Assembly (NCBI GenBank): GCA_005503065.1
Contig: SCOE01000031.1
Coordinates: forward strand, 1-64,000
DNA from: Comamonadaceae bacterium ALPHA2B
GTDB taxonomy: Bacteria; Pseudomonadota; Gammaproteobacteria; Burkholderiales; Burkholderiaceae_C
Length of the DNA stretch: 64,000 nt
Direction: 5' to 3'
Shown here piece by piece: positions 42,321 through 50,018 of the stretch (within the stretch, counting starts at the first letter, position 1; each line of letters starts with the position of its first letter). Under the pieces are notes generated by a model, which saw only the letters and a program-made list of their open reading frames with translations, was not told the origin of the DNA and did not search any database. The position numbers and the translations under genes are program-made.

Positions 42321-42386
42321 GTGCTATCAATTCAATAGCTGCACGCACTTGCTGGACGGGCGCTGCAGCCACTTTTTTCTCAAAAG
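42321..42386. repeat. Copy of the dispersed repeat between tpsA and tpsB
   Basis: GTGCTATCAATTCAATAGCT, then GACGGGCGCTGCAGCC and TTTTTTCTCAAAAG. The copy fills the 115-bp spacer between the TpsB stop and TpsA start. The short terminal palindrome TTTT..AAAA could act as a weak attenuator. Confidence 0.75.
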
Positions 42387-42398
42387 TGCGGGCCATGC

Positions 42399-44081
42399 TC
42401 AGAAACTCTTCTGCGCCTGGATGTACAGCCGCGCGCCGCGCTTGCCGCCGTCGGTGCGCGCCGGCTCGGTGCCTGCGCGCCAGGCCAGCGTGGTGTTGAT
42501 GGCGAAGTTGCCGGCGCGCACCCACGACAGGCCGACGCCGCCGCCGCGCAGGCTGCGCCACGGCGAGCCGATGTCGTAGAGCGACGGGTCCTTGACGGTC
42601 TTGCCGCGCGCCGCGTCGTAGAACACGAAGGGCGTGAACTCGGCGTTGTACGACCAGCGCCACTCCACCGTGGCGATCAGGCCCTGGTCCACCAGCGCCT
42701 CGCTCGACGGGTAGGCGCGCACCGCGCGCGCGCCCCCCAGCGAAAGCTTCTCCGAGGCATCGAGGTTCTTGCTCGCCCACTGCCCGCCCAGGGACACGTA
42801 GAGCGAATGCTGCGGCAGCACCGCCTGCAGGCGCGAGATCTGGAAGGTCGTCTTGGAGAAGCCGCCTTCGGTGCGGTGGCCGCCCAGGCCCTGGTCGGAC
42901 TGGAAGGAATCCGCATCGCGCAGCGACAGCTTGCCGTGGTAGAGGGTGCCGGCGCTGGCCCAGTAGCCGCCGCCGAACAGGTCGTCACGGCGCTCCCAGG
43001 TCCAGCCCAAGCCGAAGCCGTCGACGCGCTTGCGGGCCGAGAAGTTCACGGCCGTGAAGTCGTCGGTCAGGCGCTTGCTGTCGGCCGACAGGCGCAGGAA
43101 GAGGTTGTGCTGGCGCTGGCGGATCAGCGGGTAGTTGAGCGAGACGTCGACCACGTCGGCCTTGCCCTGCGCGCCCAGCTCCTCGAATTCGCCCCCGAGC
43201 TCGTAATTGACGCGCGAGATGCCGACGCCCGCGCGCAGCCCGCTGGTGCCGACGGGCGCCTCGTAGGACACGCGGCCGAACTGCAGCGCGTTGCCGTTCG
43301 ACACCATGGCCCGCACGTCCAGGTTGTCGCCGATGCCGAAGGGGCTGTTCCAGCGCACCGTGCCGCCGATGCGGTAGCGGCCCGATTCCTTCGTGCCGTG
43401 GTTGTCGGCTTCGGCCGAGAAGTTCCAGCGCTGTCCTGCATTGACGTCCACCGCCAGGTCGGTGGTGCCCGTCTGCGTGCCCTCCTGCAGCGAGGAGCCG
43501 ACGCGCAGCCCCGGCTGGTCCGACAGCAGCAGCATGGCCCGCTCGTAGGCCGGGCCGCTCACGGCCTGGCCGACCGCCAGCGGCGCGAGGAAGCTGCGCA
43601 CCCTTGCCTCGCTGATGGGCGCCTCGGGCGCGACGGTCACGTCCATCCTGCCGATGCGGCCTTCGACGATGCTGATCTCGACCACGCCGTCCTGCACCGT
43701 CTGCACCGGCACGATGGCCTGCGCCAGGAAGTAGCCGCGCTCGCGGTAGCGGGCCGTGATGTCGCGGGCCAGCGCCTCCAGGTCGGCCAGCGTGACGTCG
43801 CGGCCGACGTAGGGGGCCGTGACGCTGCGCAGGTCCTCGGCGCTCAGCGCCTGCGCGCCATTGAGCCGCAGGTCGTTCAGGCGGAAGGCCGGCGATGCCG
43901 GCGCCGCCGCTTGCGGCGCGGCGGCGGCCGGGTTGACGGGCGCGGCGCAGGCCGCGCACGGATCGCCCGTGGGCAGCAGCGTGGTGGTGCCGGGCAGCGA
44001 CTGCGAGGGCGCCTGGGCCAGCGCGCCGCAGGACGCCGCCGCACCGAGGGCGGCAGCCCACGCGGCCGGGCGGCGCCTCAC
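42399..44081 (-). CDS. TpsB outer-membrane transporter (ShlB/FhaC/HecB family)
   Basis: This Omp85-superfamily pore exports the TpsA protein. It has 560 residues. After an N-terminal signal and a Cys/Ala-rich linker come POTRA 1 (~70-145: RLNDLRLNGAQALSAEDLRS, RYRERGYFLAQAIVP) and POTRA 2 (MDVTVAPEAPISEARV...), then a 16-stranded barrel ending in the expected C-terminal Phe (QAQKSF). The conserved L6 motif appears as VRAYPSSEALVDQG (VRGY variant). The GTG at 44081 overlaps the CHAT stop as GTGA. The barrel strands (ARAVRAYPSS, WRWSYNAEFTPFVFYD) are typical. TpsA is the obvious substrate. Confidence 0.95.
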   Translation of the reverse strand: MRRRPAAWAAALGAAASCGALAQAPSQSLPGTTTLLPTGDPCAACAAPVNPAAAAPQAAAPASPAFRLNDLRLNGAQALSAEDLRSVTAPYVGRDVTLADLEALARDITARYRERGYFLAQAIVPVQTVQDGVVEISIVEGRIGRMDVTVAPEAPISEARVRSFLAPLAVGQAVSGPAYERAMLLLSDQPGLRVGSSLQEGTQTGTTDLAVDVNAGQRWNFSAEADNHGTKESGRYRIGGTVRWNSPFGIGDNLDVRAMVSNGNALQFGRVSYEAPVGTSGLRAGVGISRVNYELGGEFEELGAQGKADVVDVSLNYPLIRQRQHNLFLRLSADSKRLTDDFTAVNFSARKRVDGFGLGWTWERRDDLFGGGYWASAGTLYHGKLSLRDADSFQSDQGLGGHRTEGGFSKTTFQISRLQAVLPQHSLYVSLGGQWASKNLDASEKLSLGGARAVRAYPSSEALVDQGLIATVEWRWSYNAEFTPFVFYDAARGKTVKDPSLYDIGSPWRSLRGGGVGLSWVRAGNFAINTTLAWRAGTEPARTDGGKRGARLYIQAQKSF

Positions 44082-46225
44082 GCGGCGCTCCCGACGGTGA
44101 GGCGCCAGTTGCCGATCAGGTTGAACGGCGCCCAGAAGAAGGGGTGCGACATCTTGGGATCCTTCAGCACGGCCAGTTGGCCGGCCTGCATGGCGCGCTG
44201 CAGGTCGCGCCCCTTGGCGAGTTCGCCGTACAGCGTGCCCATGAGCACCTCGGTGGCGTCGTCGGAGACCGGCCACAGCGACGCGATCAGGCTGGAACTG
44301 CCCGCCGACAGGAAGGAGCGCGTGAAGCCCAGCACCTCGTCGCCCTGCGCGATGCGGCCCAGGCCGGACTCGCAGGCCGAGAGCGTGACGAGCGCGGTGC
44401 CCTGCATCGGCAGTTCGAGGATCTCGTGCGCCTCCAGGAAGTTCTGCCGCCCGCCCTCGTTGGCCAGCAGGATGCGCGAATAGAGCGGGTCCACCTGGTC
44501 GGCCTCGGCGTGCGCGGCCACGTGCATCAGCGGTGCGCGCGAGGCGACCTCGCGGAACTGCGTCTTGGTGGCGGCCGCACCCATGAAGACGCTGTTGCGC
44601 GGGAACAGGCGCGCGAGCTGCTTCACCTCGGCCTCGGAGCCGGGCAGGTCGTACTTGTCCTCGATGCGCGGGTTGCCGAAGGCCGTGAGCGTGGGATCGA
44701 CGCGCGGCGAGCGCTGGGCCAGCTGCACCGCGATGCTCATCGACGGCGACACCGCCACCGGGTGCGTCTCGATCAGGTAGCGGCCATCCAGCCGCAGCGC
44801 CTGGAAGGGCAGGTAGTGCAGCGGCCCGTGCGGCACGATCACCAGGCGCTGGCCGGGCGAAAGGCCCAGGGGCCCGATCAGCGCCGCGCCCAGCTTGTCG
44901 CCATTGCCCACGGCCGTGCGCCGGCCGCGGACGATCGAATTGCGGAAGGTGTCGACCAGGTCGGTGAGTTCGTCGCGCTTCACCGCGATGCTCTGCGACT
45001 TGATGCTGTCGGGTCCGACGACCCACACCTGCAGGCGCTCGGGCAGCGAGTGGAACTCGACCACGCGTTCGTCGGCCTGGAGAGAGCGCTGCAGCGTCGC
45101 CAGGTCGATGGTGGCGGCCGCCTGCTCGCTCACTTTCGCGCGGCCGCGCACCGCGTCCAGCAGCGCGCGCGAGCGGCTGCGCTCGCTGATCTCGAAGGCG
45201 CGCTGGGCATCGCCCACGTCGCTGTACAGCCCGACGGCCCGCTCGAACACCGACTGCAGGTCGGAGAACAGGCCCATCTTGAACTCCTCGCTGCGAAAGC
45301 GCGAGCGCACCTGGTCGACGCTGCCGATGGCGCGGCCCAGCGCATCGGCCGCCGCCTGCTTCTGGCCCAGCGCGAGGTCGCTGCGGGCCACGCCGTCCCA
45401 GGCCCAGAGGCGGTAGTACTCGGTGTCGGTGCCCATCTGCCGGGTGGTGAGCGCGGTGTACAGCGCCTTGGCCTCGGCCGGCTTCTTCTCGGCCAGCAGC
45501 AGGTTGGCGCGCGTGCGCTCCAGCTGCGCGGCGAGCGGGGCCTCGCGCGGGGTGCCCATCGCATCGAGCACCTGGCGCGCACGGCCGGTGTCGCCCGATT
45601 CGATCAGGGCATTGGCCAGGGATGCGCGCACCAGCGGTGCGTAGCGGTCCGAGCTGCCGGCCAGCGCCTCGTCGTAGCTGCGCACCGCGCCGGCGTAGTC
45701 GCCGCGGCGCGCAGCCACGTCGCCCAGCACCTTGTTGGCGGGGCCCACGACGAGCTTGGGGTCGCGCACCGGCTGCTTGAGCGCATCGCGGGCGAACTGC
45801 TCGGCTTTCTCCAGTTGCCCGGAGTAGCTGTAGACGATGGCCAGGTCGCGGTTGGCCATGGCCAGCAGGTTGGGGTCGCGCGTGGTGTTGGCCAGGTGCA
45901 GCGCCTTGCTCGCCGCGCGCACGCTCTGGCGGAACTCGCCCGCCTCGGCCAGCGCGACGGCCTGGCTGCAGTACTGGTAGCCGCTGAGCTTGACCTTGTC
46001 CTGGCTGTAGAGGATGGCCCCGTCGTTGGTGAGGGCCAGCAGCGTGTCGGTATCGGCCAGCCGGGCCTGCTCCTGCCGACTGGCCGCGGCTTCGGCATCC
46101 GGCGCGGGCTGCGCGTGGGCCATGAGCGCCGTCGCCAGCCAGGACGCGATGGCCCCCGCTTGCAGGAGCCGCGTGAAGCGCGCGTGCCTGGACGGCCCGC
46201 CGTGTGTGTTCGTCAACCGTTCCAT
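44078..46225 (-). CDS. Exported TPR-CHAT protein (caspase-like protease fold)
   Basis: This protein has 715 residues. A signal peptide (GAIASWLATALMAHAQ, cleavage near residue 39) indicates the periplasm. TPR repeats span ~70-330 (LAMANRDLAIVYSYSGQLEK, YDEALAGSSDRYAPLVRASL). The C-terminal CHAT domain (~400-715) has LVIVPHGPLHYLPFQAL, catalytic His572 (LMHVAAHAEAD) and Cys618 (TLSACESGLGR), then FLSAGSSSLIASLWPVSDDA, so the protease dyad is intact. The start at ATG 46225 is preferred because it places the signal peptide correctly. It is the first gene of the TPS operon and is coupled to TpsB. A role in processing or quality control of TpsA/TpsB is inferred from context only. Confidence 0.92.
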   Translation of the reverse strand: MERLTNTHGGPSRHARFTRLLQAGAIASWLATALMAHAQPAPDAEAAASRQEQARLADTDTLLALTNDGAILYSQDKVKLSGYQYCSQAVALAEAGEFRQSVRAASKALHLANTTRDPNLLAMANRDLAIVYSYSGQLEKAEQFARDALKQPVRDPKLVVGPANKVLGDVAARRGDYAGAVRSYDEALAGSSDRYAPLVRASLANALIESGDTGRARQVLDAMGTPREAPLAAQLERTRANLLLAEKKPAEAKALYTALTTRQMGTDTEYYRLWAWDGVARSDLALGQKQAAADALGRAIGSVDQVRSRFRSEEFKMGLFSDLQSVFERAVGLYSDVGDAQRAFEISERSRSRALLDAVRGRAKVSEQAAATIDLATLQRSLQADERVVEFHSLPERLQVWVVGPDSIKSQSIAVKRDELTDLVDTFRNSIVRGRRTAVGNGDKLGAALIGPLGLSPGQRLVIVPHGPLHYLPFQALRLDGRYLIETHPVAVSPSMSIAVQLAQRSPRVDPTLTAFGNPRIEDKYDLPGSEAEVKQLARLFPRNSVFMGAAATKTQFREVASRAPLMHVAAHAEADQVDPLYSRILLANEGGRQNFLEAHEILELPMQGTALVTLSACESGLGRIAQGDEVLGFTRSFLSAGSSSLIASLWPVSDDATEVLMGTLYGELAKGRDLQRAMQAGQLAVLKDPKMSHPFFWAPFNLIGNWRLTVGSAA

Positions 46226-46347
46226 TCGACCCCCACGCTCTGTCTGCAGTCCGCGAGCGTGGACTCTCGACGCCATGAACGTGTGCGCCTCTCAGACATC
46301 GCGGTCGGAGTCTAGGAAGCCCCCCCCGGCGGGCCAATTCACAAGAT

Positions 46348-46370
46348 GGCCTAACGCTTATGGTCTAGAG
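46348..46370 (-). promoter_or_regulatory. Direct-repeat motif upstream of the CHAT-TpsB-TpsA operon
   Basis: On the minus strand this is CTCTAGACC, 8 bases, TAGGCC, about 123 bp before the CHAT start codon. It has the same sequence logic and orientation as the sites at 27066 and 31411. It lies between the katE terminator and the operon, where a promoter or operator is expected. Confidence 0.5.
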
Positions 46371-46394
46371 GCGATGGCGGGCGACGACATCCCT

Positions 46395-46427
46395 TAAAAA
46401 AAAGCGCCGGCCCCAGGGGCCGGCGCT
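46395..46427 (-). terminator. Intrinsic terminator after katE
   Basis: A perfect 12-bp GC-rich stem (AGCGCCGGCCCC / GGGGCCGGCGCT, 46403-46414 and 46416-46427) with a one-base loop is followed, on the minus strand, by eight T residues. It is 26 bp downstream of the katE stop. It insulates the CHAT operon from read-through. Confidence 0.93.
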
Positions 46428-46452
46428 CGCGTTCGAGCCTGCGTGGACGCGT

Positions 46453-48636
46453 TCAGGCGGGCACTGCCTCCACACCCGCGCGGTCCCAGTGGCGGTGCTT
46501 GCCGATGGCGGCGACGAAGGCCTGCGCGATCGCCTGGGCAGCTTCCGTGTCGCCGGTCTGCACGGGTGGCGTGTCGGCCACCACCACACCCGAAGGGGCC
46601 TGGCCGCCAGCCTCCACGCCCACCGAAGCAAGCAGTTGGACGCCCTCGCCCACCAGGCACAGGGCCTTGCAGTGCTTGAAGGCCTCGAGCACGAAGTGCT
46701 GCGCATCGCCGTTCTGCCGCAGCGCCTGCACGCCCTCGGCACCGGCCGGCACCAGCACCGCGTCGAACATGATGGATGGCATGTTGACGTAGGTGGCGTC
46801 GACCACGATCTGGCGCTTGGAGGCACTTGTCACGCTACCCAGTCGGGGCCCGACCACCTTGCACTGCGCACCCGCCGCCTCGACGGCTTCGCGGATGGGC
46901 TTGAGCGAGGCCGAGTCGATGCCGTCGGCCACGAGGATCGCGACCTGCCGTGTCTTGGCCGACCCATCGCCGGTGCCGAGCATGCTGAGCGACGGCGCCT
47001 CCTCGATCGGCAGCTGGATGCGTGCCTCGCGGTAGCCCGCCTGGCCCGCGGCGGCCTTGGCGTCGGGCGGCTCGATGCCGAGTGGCTCGGCCACGCGGCG
47101 TGCGAGCTTTTCGTCCACCTGCGCCAGGTTGTCGACCATGCGCTGGCGCACGGCCGGCACCTGCACCTTCGACAGCTCGAAACGGAAAGCCGCGACGATG
47201 TGTTCCTTCTCTGCCACGCTCTGGCTGTTGAAGAACAGGCGTGCCTGCGTGAAGTGATCGTCAAAGCTGGGGCTGCGGCGGCGGATCTTGGGCGACTCGA
47301 CCGCCTCGGGGTAGCTCACGAAGCCGTCGCTGTCGCCGTCGACGCGGAACTGCGCGCCGTTGGCCAGGGAGTTCGGCTCGTAGGCCACCTGCCCGCGACC
47401 GATGGTCTGGCGGTGCATGCCGTCGCGCTGGAAATTGTGGAAGGGGCACACGCCACGGTTGATGGGCAACTCGTGGAAGTTGGGGCCGCCCAGGCGCGAG
47501 AGCTGCGTGTCGGTGTAGCTGAACAGGCGCCCCTGCAGCAGCGGGTCGTTGCTGAAGTCGATGCCCGGCACGACGTGGCCGGGGTGGAATGCCACCTGCT
47601 CGGTCTCGGCGAAGAAGTTGTCGGGATTGCGGTTGAGCACCATCTTGCCGACCGGCGTGATGGGCACCATTTCCTCGGGGATGAGCTTGGTGGGGTCGAG
47701 CAGGTCGAAACCCAGCGAATGCTCCTTGTCCTGCGGGATGAGCTGCACGCCCAACTCCCACTCCGGGAAGTCGCCGTTCTCGATCGCGTTCCAGAGGTCG
47801 CGGCGGTGGAAGTCGGCGTCCTTGCCGGCGATCTTCTGCGCCTCGTCCCACGCCAGGCCGTGCACGCCGAGCTTGGGCTTCCAGTGGAACTTGACGAAGT
47901 GTGCGTCGCCGTGCGCGTTGACCCAGCGGAAGGTGTGCACGCCGAAGCCCTGCATCATGCGGTAGCTGCGCGGGATGGCGCGGTCGCTCATGGCCCACAT
48001 CAGCATGTGGGTGGTCTCGGGCATGAGCGAGGCGAAATCCCAGAAGGTGTCGTGCGCGCTCGCGGCCTGCGGCATGCCGTGGTGCGGCTCGGGCTTGACG
48101 GCGTGGACCAGGTCCGGGAACTTCATCGCGTCCTGGATGAAGAACACCGGGATGTTGTTGCCCACGAGGTCGTAGTTGGCCTCCTGGGTGTAGAACTTGA
48201 CCGCGAAGCCACGCACGTCGCGCACCGTGTCGGCCGAGCCCGCGCCGCCGGCCACGGTGGAGAAGCGCACGAACACGGGCGTCTCGACCTGCGGGTCCTG
48301 CAGGAAAGCGGCCCGCGTGAACTGCGACATCGACTTGTAGACCCTGAACACGCCATGCGCCGCACTGCCGCGCGCGTGCACCGCGCGCTCGGGAATGCGC
48401 TCGTGGTCGAAGTGCGTGATCTTCTCGCGCAGGATGAAATCCTCGAGCAGCGAGGGACCACGCACGCCGGCACGCAGCGAGTTATGGTTGTCGGCGATGC
48501 GCGTGCCCTGGTTGGTCGTGAGGTACGGCAGCGGCAATTCCGTGCTGAAGCCCGCGAGCTGTTCCTGCTTGGCCAGCGACGGGTCGCCTGCCTTGGCGCG
48601 CCGCGCCGCAGGCGGCTTGCTGTTCCTGGATGTCAT
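46453..48636 (-). CDS. katE: KatE, large-subunit (HPII-type) catalase
   Basis: This is a monofunctional heme catalase (2 H2O2 to 2 H2O + O2), 727 residues, the clade-2 large type. The catalase core spans ~30-540, with active-site His87 in RAVHARGSA, the [16 protein letters not shown] segment with [11 protein letters not shown], and the heme-ligand Tyr region [14 protein letters not shown] (near residue 373). The C-terminal ~150 residues form the DJ-1/PfpI-like domain ([29 protein letters not shown]). The mRNA just before the ATG is almost pure pyrimidine and lacks a normal Shine-Dalgarno sequence. A small membrane-protein gene lies 45 bp upstream; a strong terminator follows. Confidence 0.97.
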   Translation of the reverse strand: MTSRNSKPPAARRAKAGDPSLAKQEQLAGFSTELPLPYLTTNQGTRIADNHNSLRAGVRGPSLLEDFILREKITHFDHERIPERAVHARGSAAHGVFRVYKSMSQFTRAAFLQDPQVETPVFVRFSTVAGGAGSADTVRDVRGFAVKFYTQEANYDLVGNNIPVFFIQDAMKFPDLVHAVKPEPHHGMPQAASAHDTFWDFASLMPETTHMLMWAMSDRAIPRSYRMMQGFGVHTFRWVNAHGDAHFVKFHWKPKLGVHGLAWDEAQKIAGKDADFHRRDLWNAIENGDFPEWELGVQLIPQDKEHSLGFDLLDPTKLIPEEMVPITPVGKMVLNRNPDNFFAETEQVAFHPGHVVPGIDFSNDPLLQGRLFSYTDTQLSRLGGPNFHELPINRGVCPFHNFQRDGMHRQTIGRGQVAYEPNSLANGAQFRVDGDSDGFVSYPEAVESPKIRRRSPSFDDHFTQARLFFNSQSVAEKEHIVAAFRFELSKVQVPAVRQRMVDNLAQVDEKLARRVAEPLGIEPPDAKAAAGQAGYREARIQLPIEEAPSLSMLGTGDGSAKTRQVAILVADGIDSASLKPIREAVEAAGAQCKVVGPRLGSVTSASKRQIVVDATYVNMPSIMFDAVLVPAGAEGVQALRQNGDAQHFVLEAFKHCKALCLVGEGVQLLASVGVEAGGQAPSGVVVADTPPVQTGDTEAAQAIAQAFVAAIGKHRHWDRAGVEAVPA

Positions 48637-48681
48637 CGAGAAGAAGGAGAGGGAGAAAACAACAGAAAAAGGAGAGCGGCC

Positions 48682-48828
48682 TCAGCCGGCTTCCGCATCG
48701 AGGAACATGTCCAACGCGTTGACGAGGGCCACCAGTCCGATCGCGCCCGTCAATGCCGCCACGCCCCAGACGAGCACGTCGTCCACCCAGGGGCCGTTGA
48801 TCGCACCGAACAGCGATGCCAGTTCCAT
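48682..48828 (-). CDS. Small membrane protein upstream of katE
   Basis: This 48-residue ORF (MELASLFGAINGPWVDDVLV...) has one or two short hydrophobic stretches (VLVWGVAALTGAIGLVALVN) and an acidic C-terminus. A GGAG lies 7-8 nt before the ATG at 48828, so translation is plausible. It reads in the same direction as katE with a 45-bp gap and may be co-transcribed. I do not recognise a family. It may be a small stress-related membrane peptide or a chance ORF. Confidence 0.5.
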   Translation of the reverse strand: MELASLFGAINGPWVDDVLVWGVAALTGAIGLVALVNALDMFLDAEAG

Positions 48829-49124
48829 GATTCGCTCCAGAAGAAGGGGTTGAACAGATCGGGGAGAAACCTGCGCCGCAGCTTTTCTGCGAGCGAGCGT
48901 GGAGCGTAGGAGGCGCATGATCCGTTGCACGTAGTGGCCGCGCGTCGTGCACTGTGGGAGCGCCAAGCTGCCCACGGTAGGACCGCACCGACGCTGCGCC
49001 CGTGCGCTGGCGGACTACAGCCGCTCGCGCCGTGGCGGCTCCGTGGCGACGCCGGCACGCTTCTAGCATCGGCACTCCGTGCTCACACACCATTCACTTC
49101 GATCCGCGCCTGAAGGGAGGCACC

Positions 49125-49943
49125 ATGCTCATCCGCATCGGCTATGACATCGAGCTGGGGCTCACCGGCCCCACCGCGCTCATCTTCCTGCTGCAGGTGC
49201 ACCCGGATCGGGCGCGCGACCTCGTGGCGCCCGAGCACCCAGTGGTGGATCCGCCGCTCTGGACCGACCAGTACACCGACAGCTTCGGCAACCGCTGCGC
49301 GCGAGTGCGCGTGCCGGCGGGCGTGCAGCGCGTGCGGCTGCACAACGAGGCGCTGATCCACGACACCGGCTGGACCGACCCGGTCGACTACGGCGCCTGG
49401 CAGCACCCGGTGGACGAACTGCCGGTCGAGACCCTGCCCTTCCTGCTCGGCAGCCGCTATTGCGAGGTGGACAGCGAACTGCTTCCTTTCGCCTGGCAGA
49501 CCTTCGGCCAAACGCCGCTGGGCTGGGCGCGCGTGCAGGCGGTGTGCGACTTCGTGCACCAGCATCTTCGCTTCGACTACCAGCGGGCGTTCGCAGGACG
49601 TACCGCGCTGGGGGGCTTTCGCGACCGCGTGGGCGTATGCCGCGACTTCGCCCACCTGGCGGTGACGCTGTGCCGCTGCCTCAACATTCCGGCGCGCTAC
49701 GTCACCGGCTACCTGGGCGACATCGGCGTGCCGCCGGTGCCCTACCCGATGGACTTCAGCGCCTGGTTCGAGGTCTTCCTGGGCGGCCGCTGGCACACCT
49801 TCGACGCCCGCCACAACGTGCCGCGGATCGGCCGCGTGGTGATTGCGCGCGGGCGCGACGCGGCCGACGTGCCGATCACGATGGTCTTCGGCGAGCACAC
49901 GCTGCAGCGCTTCGAGGTGGTGACGGACGAAGTGCGCGGCTGA
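49125..49943 (+). CDS. Transglutaminase-like protein (atypical active site)
   Basis: This is a 272-residue cytoplasmic protein of the transglutaminase-like family. A ~130-residue N-terminal beta domain (RIGYDIELGLTGPTALIFLL) is followed by the papain-like core: nucleophile Cys172 in GVCRDFAHLAVTLCR, RYVTGYLGDIG, then FSAWFEVFLGGRWHTFDARH. At the position of the usual catalytic His (H-A-W-x-E-V) there is Ser212; Asp227 is present. An AGGGAGG sequence precedes ATG 49125. The 296-bp spacer before it (48829-49124) shows no gene. The substrate is unknown; it may be a protease-like or non-catalytic member. Confidence 0.85.
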   Translation: MLIRIGYDIELGLTGPTALIFLLQVHPDRARDLVAPEHPVVDPPLWTDQYTDSFGNRCARVRVPAGVQRVRLHNEALIHDTGWTDPVDYGAWQHPVDELPVETLPFLLGSRYCEVDSELLPFAWQTFGQTPLGWARVQAVCDFVHQHLRFDYQRAFAGRTALGGFRDRVGVCRDFAHLAVTLCRCLNIPARYVTGYLGDIGVPPVPYPMDFSAWFEVFLGGRWHTFDARHNVPRIGRVVIARGRDAADVPITMVFGEHTLQRFEVVTDEVRG

Positions 49944-49959
49944 GCCGCGCACACCGCTT

Positions 49960-50018
49960 GCAAGCGAAATCGGCCTGCAGCGCCCGCCGGGCGGGCGCGA
50001 GCAGCTATCGATTCAGGA
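49960..50018. repeat. Copy of the ~60-bp dispersed repeat
   Basis: GCAAGCGAAATCGGCCTGCAG, CGCCCGCCGGGCGGGCGC and GAGCAGCTATCGATTCAGGA lie between the convergent transglutaminase-like gene and ligD. The right end supplies the ligD stop codon region. Confidence 0.8.
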
